DNA of 10,774 nucleotides from Faecalibacterium sp. CAG:74 (GTDB lineage: Bacteria; Bacillota; Clostridia; Christensenellales; Aristaeellaceae), in contig FR899858.1 in assembly GCA_000437595.1 (NCBI GenBank), positions 11,192 through 21,965 of the forward strand. The letters are read 5' to 3'. The notes beneath the pieces were generated by a model. The model was not told the DNA's origin. It saw only the letters and a program-made list of their open reading frames with translations, and made no database searches. This document shows, one piece after another, positions 5,451-10,774 of the stretch. How positions within the stretch are numbered: the first letter of the stretch is position 1; every line of letters starts with the position of its first letter. The translations under genes were made by a program, and so were the position numbers.

Positions 5451-6714
5451 AGGAAGCGAACATGTTGCGGATGCCGTCGGCGATATTATCCAGCGCGATG
5501 GTCTGCTCTTCCTTCGTCGCCATGTTCTTGACCTTCACCACGCCGCTGGCGATTTCCTCGTCGCCCAGCGTCGCCGTCAGCGTTGCGCCCATCTTATTGG
5601 CATACTTGAACTGGGCCTTCAGGCTACGTCCGGTATGATCCATATCTGCCTTGAAGCCCGCGTCGCGCAGTTTCTGCACCAGCGAGAACGCTTCCACCTG
5701 ATGTGCGCCCATGTAGGTGACGAACACATCGTAGAGCGTCGGCTTCGGGATGACCACGCCTTCGCTGTCCAGCAGCATCAGCACGCGCTCGATGCCCATG
5801 CCGAAGCCCACCGCGTGCAGCGACGGACCGCCGAGCTGCTCCACCAGATTGTCATAGCGCCCGCCGCCGCAGACGGTCAGGTTGCCATTTTCAGTCTTGG
5901 TAATCAGTTCAAAGACGGTCTTGGTGTAGTAATCCAGACCGCGGACGATGCGCGGGTCAATCTGGTACGGGATGTGCGCCGCGTCAAGGTAGGACTGCAG
6001 CTGGGCGAAGTGCGCCTTGCAGTCGTCGCAGAGCAAATCCAGCATGGACGGCGCATCCGCCACAAGTTCCTGACAGTGCTTTTCCTTGCAGTCCAGCACG
6101 CGCAGGGGGTTGCGGTCAAAGCGTGTCTGGCAGGTGCTGCACATTTCGCCAATGCGCCCGGACAGGAACGATTTGAGCGTTGCATGGTACTTCGGGCGGC
6201 AGTTCGGGCAGCCGATGGAGTTGATGTTGACGGACAGGTTCTTCACGCCCAGTCCGCTCAGCAGACGGTACGCCAGCAGAATCAGCTCCGCGTCCGCCGA
6301 AGCATCCCGTGCGCCGAAGCATTCCAGACCGAACTGGTGATGTTCGCGCAGGCGGCCGCTTTGAGGCGCCTCATAGCGGAAAATCGGGGCGTTCAGGTAG
6401 TACATTTTGCAGGGCAGCGTGTCGGCATAGAGATTATTCTCCAGCAGGCAGCGCGCCGCGCCCGACGTGCCTTCGGGTTTGAGCGTAATGGAGCGGTCGC
6501 CCTTGTCCTTGAAGGTGTACATTTCCTTCTGCACAATGTCCGTGGTATCGCCCACGCCGCGCAGAAACAGTTCCGTATGCTCAAACACGGGCGTGCGGAC
6601 TTCGCGGAAACCCGCTTCCGCCGCCGCTTGGCGCATCTTGCTCTCAACGTACTGCCAACGGTAGGAATCAGCCGGCAGCACATCCTTTGTGCCGCGGGGT
6701 GCTTGCGTCAGCAT
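5443..6714 (-). CDS. hisS: Histidyl-tRNA synthetase
   Basis: A 423-residue class IIa synthetase that charges tRNA-His. Visible elements are the N-terminal APRGTKDVLP (5-14), motif 2 with FRYEAPQSGRLREHHQFGLECFG (112-134), the histidine-recognition motif RGLDYYTKTVFE (258-269), GGGRYDNL (283-290) and motif 3 GFGMGIERVLML (303-314). A C-terminal anticodon-binding domain (about 327-423) contains HTGRSLKAQFKYANKMGA. The insertion domain has four cysteine pairs (C169/C172, C192/C195, C209/C214, C229/C232), compatible with bound zinc. This Cys-rich insertion is known to me from other clostridial HisRS proteins. The ATG at 6714 has AAGGAGG at 6725-6731, ten bases upstream. An in-frame extension to 6843 would read through the T-box and is rejected. 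Expression is controlled by the T-box leader directly upstream; aspS follows in the same unit after the tandem repeats. Confidence 0.97.
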   Translation of the reverse strand: MLTQAPRGTKDVLPADSYRWQYVESKMRQAAAEAGFREVRTPVFEHTELFLRGVGDTTDIVQKEMYTFKDKGDRSITLKPEGTSGAARCLLENNLYADTLPCKMYYLNAPIFRYEAPQSGRLREHHQFGLECFGARDASADAELILLAYRLLSGLGVKNLSVNINSIGCPNCRPKYHATLKSFLSGRIGEMCSTCQTRFDRNPLRVLDCKEKHCQELVADAPSMLDLLCDDCKAHFAQLQSYLDAAHIPYQIDPRIVRGLDYYTKTVFELITKTENGNLTVCGGGRYDNLVEQLGGPSLHAVGFGMGIERVLMLLDSEGVVIPKPTLYDVFVTYMGAHQVEAFSLVQKLRDAGFKADMDHTGRSLKAQFKYANKMGATLTATLGDEEIASGVVKVKNMATKEEQTIALDNIADGIRNMFASSN

Positions 6715-6753
6715 TGATGGTATTCCTCCTTCTGTTTGGGTGATACAGGACAC

Positions 6754-6791
6754 AAAAAGCCCCATACCAGCCGTCAAATGCTGCATGGGGC
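6754..6791 (-). terminator. T-box regulated intrinsic terminator
   Basis: On the minus strand GCCCCAU (6785-6791) pairs perfectly with AUGGGGC (6759-6765), with an inner CAGC/GCUG extension, followed by five U residues (6754-6758). The 5' arm contains CCCAU, which the antiterminator also needs, so the two structures exclude each other. Read-through leads to the hisS ribosome site 23 bases further on. Confidence 0.93.
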
Positions 6792-6816
6792 GAAAAGAAT
6801 TCGCGGTGCCACCCAT
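6785..6816 (-). promoter_or_regulatory. T-box antiterminator helix
   Basis: AUGGG (6812-6816) pairs with CCCAU (6785-6789), and GCGAA with UUCGC closes an upper five-pair helix with loop UUCUU. Between them lies the seven-base bulge UGGCACC. This is the textbook antiterminator layout. The first four bases of the bulge base-pair with the 3' end of uncharged tRNA. Confidence 0.92.
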
Positions 6817-6996
6817 TTTCGCGCGGGAAAATCCGCGCCTCATTCTCCCCTGTCACGCGAGGAACGCGCCCGGCTCTCGTCGGGAAGCTCCGGATTGTCC
6901 GGCGAACGGTTTTCGGCGGGAGCTTTCAGCCGATGACTCCCTCTCTGACAGCCGCTGTCCTGTTCGCCCTGTCCTTCATCGCCCAATGACAACGCA

Positions 6997-7025
6997 ATTA
7001 TACCAGTCCGCCGCCAAAATGTCAA
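6997..7025 (-). promoter_or_regulatory. Consensus sigma-A promoter of hisS-aspS
   Basis: A perfect TTGACA (7020-7025) and a perfect TATAAT (6997-7002) on the minus strand are 17 bases apart. Initiation is predicted near 6990, directly in front of T-box stem I. Such an unregulated strong promoter fits a gene controlled afterwards by transcription attenuation. Confidence 0.93.
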
Positions 7026-7103
7026 TTGCATTCGGCAGGATTTTGCCCCTTTCGCGTCGTATTCTATGAATCGAACCCGAACACATACGAACAGGAGCTG
7101 TTT

Positions 7104-7916
7104 ATGGCAACTTTCCATTCCGGCAGCGAAGGGCAGACGCAAAAACTGCAAGCTCTCCGCCGCCGACAGAAGCGCTTGGCATTCCGCGCAGTGATTGTGC
7201 CGCCTGTCTGCTGGGGGATTTGCGCTGCCAGTGCGCCGTGGTGGTTTCCGCCGCTGAAGGAGATGCTGGGGGTGCGCTTCGACGCGCAGACGCAGGGCTG
7301 GATTCTTCTGGTGCTGATGCTGCTGATGATTTCCCTGCCCGTGCTGATTTCCCTGCACCTCAAGCGGCGGGCGCGCGGCGCGAAGTACGCGGCGACGCTC
7401 GTTTCCTCCGGCATCCGCGGAGAAGAGGACGCCCGCGCGCTGCTCAGCCGACTGCCGGGGCGTGTCCACCTGTATCCGAACCGCATCGTCCACGCGGGGA
7501 ATCGCAGCGAATGCGATTTGGTGGCGCTGTGCCGCCGTGGGGCAACGGTCATCGAGGTGAAAAATCACGCTGGGACGGTCACGGGCGATTTATCCGACCA
7601 TGATTTGCTGCTCACCCGCAAAAACGGCACAGAGCTGACGTTCTACAACCCCGCCATGCAGGTGACGACCCACGCGCAGACGCTTGCCCGCGCTTTGGCG
7701 GAGGCGGGTGTCCCCTGCCCGGTCAAGGGGTGCGTGCTGTTCATCCGCGAGGGCACAATTGTCCGCCTGTCCGACCGCTTCCACCGCCGCCGCGTCACCC
7801 CCGTATTCACCCGGCGAAACCGCTTCCGTCTGCGCTGGTACATCCTGCACCGCGGAAAGCGCCTGCGCCGCCGGGAAGTCTGCGCGCTCCGCCGCATTTT
7901 GGAGAATATGAAATGA
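7104..7916 (+). CDS. Membrane protein with NERD (nuclease-related) domain
   Basis: A 270-residue protein. A basic N-terminus (LRRRQKRLAFR) leads into two hydrophobic segments (about 27-50 and 66-86), the second ending in KRRARG, which suggests a cytoplasmic catalytic part. The NERD domain follows at about 100-220: GIRGEEDARALLSRLP (Glu107/108), YPNRIV, ECDLVAL (Asp138), TVIEVKNHAGTVTG (Glu151, Lys153) and YNPAMQ (181-186). These are the E, D and E-x-K positions of a PD-(D/E)xK-like nuclease fold plus the typical NP..Q motif, so the catalytic set appears intact. The C-terminus (about 225-265) is strikingly basic, rich in Arg, and could bind nucleic acid. There is no attached helicase, kinase or zinc finger, unlike several NERD proteins. 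The ATG at 7104 is preceded by AGGAG (7093-7097). Its last codon and stop overlap the next gene by ATGA. Substrate and role are unknown. Confidence 0.85.
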   Translation: MATFHSGSEGQTQKLQALRRRQKRLAFRAVIVPPVCWGICAASAPWWFPPLKEMLGVRFDAQTQGWILLVLMLLMISLPVLISLHLKRRARGAKYAATLVSSGIRGEEDARALLSRLPGRVHLYPNRIVHAGNRSECDLVALCRRGATVIEVKNHAGTVTGDLSDHDLLLTRKNGTELTFYNPAMQVTTHAQTLARALAEAGVPCPVKGCVLFIREGTIVRLSDRFHRRRVTPVFTRRNRFRLRWYILHRGKRLRRREVCALRRILENMK

Positions 7917-8641
7917 AGCAATTCGGTTTGATCGTCTCTGACCCGTCGCAGGATTCTGCCCTGCGGCAGTCGATTTCGTCCCTGCTGTCCGTGCAGGAAA
8001 TTCCCTTCTCCGGCTTCACGGACGCCCCCGCGCCGCTGTTTGCGGACTGTCCGGACACCCGTGCCGCATTCCTTTTCCGCGCGGCGTATGCGCTGATGCA
8101 GCCCGGTCAGCCGCTTCCGGCGGATTTGCTCCTGCGTCACCTTTCCGGCGACGCGCAGCCGGGCAACGTCATCCGCAAATACACCCGCCTGCAATTATCG
8201 TTCCTGCCATACCTGCGCCCCGGACGCGCGATTCTCCCGCTGGACGGCGGCGTTCGCATCGGGGATAACCTGCTTGTGCTGCGTCTGTCCGACGAAGGCA
8301 CGATTGATGCCTCGCTCCCCGACGGGCTGTGGGCGGAGTTGTCCGGTCTGTGCTGGACAGGGCGCTGCCGCCAGATTCGCGGCTACAATGCCCTGCCCGT
8401 GCTGATTCGCGAAAATGCGCTGTTCCCCGTCGGCGTGAACGACCGCACAACCGACGCCGACGATGCCGACCGGGTCGTCCTGCACTGGTTTCAGCCGGAT
8501 TTCACGACTGAATGCACGCTTGCCGACGGCACATTCTACCGCGTGACGCAAATTGGCGCTGGTTTCCGCTGGGAAACAAACGCGACGAAGGAGTGGCACC
8601 TCATCATCCACCGCGGCAGCGAAGAGCAGTTTGTAAGGTAA
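7913..8641 (+). CDS. Unrecognised 242-residue protein in operon with the NERD gene
   Basis: I do not recognise a family. The ATG at 7913 overlaps the NERD stop (ATGA) and has GGAG at 7901-7904, supporting translational coupling and a real gene. The frame is open for 242 codons, and its codons prefer G/C at third positions like neighbouring genes. No signal peptide or membrane segment is visible. The N-terminal half looks helical and Leu/Ala-rich (ALRQSISSLLSVQ, RAAFLFRAAYALM). The C-terminal half looks beta-rich with alternating hydrophobic positions (RAILPLDGGVRIGDNLLVLRLSD, VVLHWFQPDF, TFYRVTQIGAGFRWE, WHLIIHR) and an aspartate cluster TDADDADR at about 178-185. Cys residues are few and not arranged as a metal site. 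It ends at a clear terminator. The tight linkage suggests it works with the NERD protein, but that is inference. Confidence 0.75.
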   Translation: MKQFGLIVSDPSQDSALRQSISSLLSVQEIPFSGFTDAPAPLFADCPDTRAAFLFRAAYALMQPGQPLPADLLLRHLSGDAQPGNVIRKYTRLQLSFLPYLRPGRAILPLDGGVRIGDNLLVLRLSDEGTIDASLPDGLWAELSGLCWTGRCRQIRGYNALPVLIRENALFPVGVNDRTTDADDADRVVLHWFQPDFTTECTLADGTFYRVTQIGAGFRWETNATKEWHLIIHRGSEEQFVR

Positions 8642-8644
8642 AGA

Positions 8645-8681
8645 AAGCACCTTGATTGCAGCTGAATGCATCAAGGTGCTT
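8645..8681. terminator. Terminator hairpin between convergent genes
   Basis: A perfect 12-pair stem, AAGCACCTTGAT with ATCAAGGTGCTT, whose 13-base loop can extend by three pairs (GCA/TGC) past a bulge. It starts three bases after the stop of the unknown gene. On the plus strand the 3' flank is ATTTTGATT; on the minus strand the stem is followed by TCTTTA. It probably terminates the NERD operon and may also stop transcription coming from uup. Confidence 0.8.
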
Positions 8682-8695
8682 ATTTTGATTGTCTT

Positions 8696-8856
8696 ATACT
8701 ATTTCCAGATAAAAATGCACCAAGATGCGCCGCGAATTTTTCATTCTGGCTAACGTGAATGAAACGCAGCGTAGCAGCGCTACGCTAAGTGGAATGAACG
8801 GATGCCAGAATGGAAAAGGCGCAAGCAGATGGTGCAGTTGAATCTGGAAATAGTAT
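8696..8856. mobile_element. 161-base palindromic MITE-like element
   Basis: The ends form a perfect 15-base inverted repeat, ATACTATTTCCAGAT (8696-8710) and its complement (8842-8856). The centre is AGCGTAGC/GCTACGCT around AGC (8768-8786). Between them the two arms match in blocks: TGCACCA, GCGCC, TTTTxCATTCTGGC and TTCATTC-like segments, with small indels. The whole is one long imperfect hairpin with its symmetry point at about 8776-8777. No ORF is inside. TA dinucleotides at both tips would fit insertion at TA, but a target duplication cannot be proven. The right tip overlaps the first base of the uup stop triplet on the plus strand. It could be a non-autonomous transposon relic or a REP-like palindrome. 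Confidence 0.7.
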
Positions 8857-10664
8857 TACCCTTTCTGTGCCTGAATCTGCTCCCACTTTTCCTGCAGGAA
8901 CAGCCAGCGCTCCGTGGCTTCGTCGAGTTCCTGCTGGGTTTTCGCCTGCGTGTCCATCAGCTCCGTCACTTTTGTGTAATCGCTGGCGTTCGCGGCAATT
9001 TCCTTCTCCAGCTGCGCTAATTTCTCCTCCAGCTCCGCCACGCGGTTCTCAATCGTGTCGAAATCGCGCTGTTCCTTGTAGGAAAATTTCAGCTGCGTCT
9101 GCACGCGCACACGGGTGTCTTTCGGCTTTGCCGCGGCGGGCTGCTTCATATCCGCCATAGCTTCCGCTTTCGCTTCCTGCGCGTCGAGGTAGCTCTGGTA
9201 GCCGCCGATGTAGGGCACCATGTGCGCATCCTCCACGGCAAACAAGTGCGTCGTAATGCGGTCGAGGAAGTAGCGGTCGTGGCTGACGGCGATAATCGCA
9301 CCTTGGAAGGAATCAAGGTAGTCCTCCAAGATATTCAGCGTCGCGAGGTCGAGGTCGTTCGTCGGCTCGTCGAGAATCAGCACGTTCGGGGCAGCCATCA
9401 GGATACGCAGGAGGTACAGCCGCCGCTGTTCGCCGCCGGACAGGCTGGACACCTTCTGATACTGCATCTGCGATGGGAACAGGAACGTTTCCGCCATCTG
9501 CGACGCGGACAAATCCCCGTCGGGCGTGTAGACGTGGACGGCAACGTCCTTCACGGCGTCAATGATGCGTGTGTCGGGATCAAGCGCGGGGCAGTGCTGC
9601 GCGAAATACCCAATGCGGACAGTATCCCCCTTCTCAATCACACCGGAGAGGGGCGGAAGTTCGCCGCAGAGCGTGCGCAGGAGCGTCGTCTTGCCTGCGC
9701 CATTGCCGCCAATAATACCCAGCCGATCATCACGCAGGAGCGTATAGGAGAAGTCGCGCACGAGCGTGTTTTCGCCGTAGCCGATGGACAAGTTCTCCCA
9801 CGAGAGAATCTTCTTGCCCAGTCGGCTGGCGACGGATTTCATAGTAAGTTCGGCTTCCGGCGGCGCTTCTTTGATGGCTTCCGCCACCGCGTCAAAGCGC
9901 TGGATGCGCCCCTTCGCCTTTGTGGAGCGGGCAGGCGCGCCGCGGCGAATCCATGCCAATTCCTTGCGGTAGAGGGATTTATTCTTGCGCAGGGTGGCAG
10001 CTTCCATTTCCTCGCGCTGAGCGCGTTCCTCCAAATAGCCGGAGTACGTCGTGTTGTAGATTTCCACCTTGCCGTCGCCGACCTCAAAGATGCGGCTGAA
10101 CGCGCGTTCAAGCAGGTAACGGTCATGGGTGACGACAATCAGCGTCCCGCGATATTTGAGCAGCCGGTCTTCCAGCCACTGCGCCATGTCAAGGTCAATG
10201 TGGTTGGTCGGCTCGTCGAAGAGCAGCACGTCGCTCTTGCGGCAGAGTGCGCCCGCGAGCGCCACGCGCATCTTCTGCCCGCCGGAAAGTTCCCGCACGG
10301 GCTGATTCAAATCAGCAAAGCCCAGCTGCGTGAGGATGGTCTGCGCTTCATAAGCGGCGGAGGATGGGTCTTCCCCCTGCCGCGCGGGCAGATAATCCAG
10401 TGCCGCCCGCGTGATGGTATCGTCCTCGCGGAGCACCGGCGTTTGCGGCAGATACGCCACGGACATGCCGCGCTTGACGCTGATTTCGCCGTGGTCGGGT
10501 TCTTCCTTCCCGCTGAGCAGGCGCAGGAAGGTGGATTTTCCCGCGCCGTTGCGCCCGACAACGCCGATGCGGTCGCCCTCGGAGATGGTCAGGAAAACGT
10601 TGTTCATCAGCTCTTTTTCGCTGTAAAAGATGGTTACGTCGCTAAAAGAATAGGCGCTTGCCAC
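8856..10664 (-). CDS. uup: ABC-F family ATPase, Uup-type
   Basis: A 602-residue soluble protein with two ABC ATPase domains and no membrane segments. Domain 1: Walker A GRNGAGKST (37-45), signature LSGGQ (126-130), Walker B VLLFDEPTNHIDLD (146-159), switch His180 in VTHDRY. Domain 2: Walker A GGNGAGKTT (319-327), LSGGE (408-412), LILDEPTNDLDL (429-440), VSHDRY (460-465). The interdomain linker (about 204-280) carries ARSTKAKGRIQRFD, typical of the Uup subgroup, and the last 70 residues form a charged coiled coil (about 530-600) as in Uup. ABC-F proteins act on ribosomes or, for Uup, also in DNA branch handling and transposon precise excision; the exact role here is not provable. The GTG start at 10664 has AGGGGG at 10673-10678 and begins at the first beta strand. 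Its stop codon touches a palindromic element. Confidence 0.9.
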   Translation of the reverse strand: MASAYSFSDVTIFYSEKELMNNVFLTISEGDRIGVVGRNGAGKSTFLRLLSGKEEPDHGEISVKRGMSVAYLPQTPVLREDDTITRAALDYLPARQGEDPSSAAYEAQTILTQLGFADLNQPVRELSGGQKMRVALAGALCRKSDVLLFDEPTNHIDLDMAQWLEDRLLKYRGTLIVVTHDRYLLERAFSRIFEVGDGKVEIYNTTYSGYLEERAQREEMEAATLRKNKSLYRKELAWIRRGAPARSTKAKGRIQRFDAVAEAIKEAPPEAELTMKSVASRLGKKILSWENLSIGYGENTLVRDFSYTLLRDDRLGIIGGNGAGKTTLLRTLCGELPPLSGVIEKGDTVRIGYFAQHCPALDPDTRIIDAVKDVAVHVYTPDGDLSASQMAETFLFPSQMQYQKVSSLSGGEQRRLYLLRILMAAPNVLILDEPTNDLDLATLNILEDYLDSFQGAIIAVSHDRYFLDRITTHLFAVEDAHMVPYIGGYQSYLDAQEAKAEAMADMKQPAAAKPKDTRVRVQTQLKFSYKEQRDFDTIENRVAELEEKLAQLEKEIAANASDYTKVTELMDTQAKTQQELDEATERWLFLQEKWEQIQAQKG

Positions 10665-10689
10665 TGTTCAGTCCCCCTTGTCAGGGGGT

Positions 10690-10718
10690 ATTCTATCATA
10701 TTTGGGGGATTTGTGCAA
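10690..10718 (-). promoter_or_regulatory. Probable promoter of the uup gene (extended -10)
   Basis: On the minus strand TAGAAT (10690-10695) is preceded by TG at the extended -10 position (10697-10698). A weak -35, TTGCAC (10713-10718), lies 17 bases upstream. Transcription would start near 10683, giving a leader of only about 20 bases with the ribosome site in it. The weak -35 is offset by the extended -10. Confidence 0.65.
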
Positions 10719-10774
10719 GTTTTTCGGAGGATTGTGTGCGCTGGCGGCAGGCAGGCGGTGTGGTCGCGCCCATT

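Larger units (their letters stand above)
6754..6990 (-). ncRNA. T-box leader (tRNA-sensing riboswitch) of hisS-aspS
   Basis: A cis-acting leader that binds uncharged tRNA and switches from terminator to antiterminator. Stem I can be traced from the K-turn motif GAUGA (about 6976-6980) to a perfect seven-pair helix GGCGAAC/GUUCGCC (6962-6968 with 6901-6907). AGAGAG (6941-6946) and the apical GCUGAAAG (6923-6930), closed by GGGAG/CUCCC, complete it. Right after that helix the 3' side of the specifier loop reads GGACAAUCC, giving specifier GAC (6897-6899), an aspartate codon, followed by the expected purine. Stem III is GCGCGG/CCGCGC (6821-6838). The T-box sequence AUGGGUGGCACCGCG is at 6802-6816. 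Its bulge UGGC would pair with an acceptor end GCCA, i.e. discriminator G, as in tRNA-Asp; bacterial tRNA-His normally has C73. Both signals indicate tRNA-Asp as the ligand. Confidence 0.93.

Noticed and set aside
6715..6843. Upstream extension of HisRS to an ATG at 6843
   Set aside because: It reads through the T-box antiterminator and terminator; the start at 6714 has AAGGAGG and matches the family N-terminus.
7031..7103. Promoter for the NERD operon in the divergent spacer
   Set aside because: TATTCT (7060-7065) and TATGAA (7065-7070) look like -10 elements, but no acceptable -35 lies 16-18 bases upstream, so I could not support a site.
10673..10688. Six-pair hairpin CCCCCT-GACA-AGGGGG that would hide the uup ribosome site
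   Set aside because: The predicted transcript start (about 10683) falls inside the hairpin, so most of its 5' arm would not be in the RNA. It would matter only if an upstream promoter also reads through.
10719..10774. Possible start of a plus-strand gene (GGAGG then TTG/GTG near 10732-10736)
   Set aside because: Only about 40 bases of frame are available, and it lies upstream of and divergent from uup. The remaining sequence is too short to recognise anything.

Overview
The window looks like chromosomal core sequence from a fairly GC-rich member of the Clostridia, most likely an Oscillospiraceae/Ruminococcaceae-type gut bacterium. The evidence is a T-box leader upstream of hisS-aspS, an Asp23-AmaP-NusB-FolD gene string typical of Firmicutes, strong AGGAGG ribosome sites, sigma-A promoters with 17-base spacers, and closest resemblance of the proteins to clostridial families as I know them. 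No database search was possible.

Layout. (1) Bases 1-3349, minus strand: one transcription unit starting at a promoter at 3321-3349 and running asp23, amaP, nusB, a TsaD-like M22 paralogue, folD (cut by the window edge). nusB and the M22 gene overlap by 4 bases, and the M22 gene and folD overlap by 26. (2) Bases 3382-7025, minus strand: the hisS-aspS operon. It starts at a consensus promoter (6997-7025), passes through a T-box leader (about 6754-6990) with a complete antiterminator/terminator switch, and ends at a strong intrinsic terminator (3382-3415). The hisS-aspS spacer holds two tandem copies of a 112-115 base hairpin-rich unit. (3) Bases 7104-8641, plus strand: a two-gene unit, divergent from hisS, encoding a membrane NERD-domain protein and an unrecognised 242-residue protein joined by an ATGA overlap. 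(4) Bases 8642-8856: a terminator hairpin serving the convergent genes, then a 161-base palindromic, MITE-like element whose right end touches the uup stop codon. (5) Bases 8856-10718, minus strand: a Uup-type ABC-F ATPase with its own extended -10 promoter. The last 56 bases (10719-10774) hold nothing I can identify.

How the genes work together. HisRS and AspRS are controlled together by a leader whose specifier (GAC) and acceptor-pairing base (C in UGGC) both point to tRNA-Asp rather than tRNA-His. Asp23 and AmaP form an envelope-stress pair: AmaP anchors Asp23 to the membrane, and both carry unusually acidic tails here. NusB (rRNA antitermination), the M22 protein and FolD (one-carbon metabolism) share the transcript without an obvious biochemical link.

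I see no clearly new multi-gene system such as a CRISPR array, phage or retron. The least explained items are the NERD-plus-unknown operon, the tandem hairpin repeat inside the synthetase operon, the palindromic element, and the TsaD-like paralogue.
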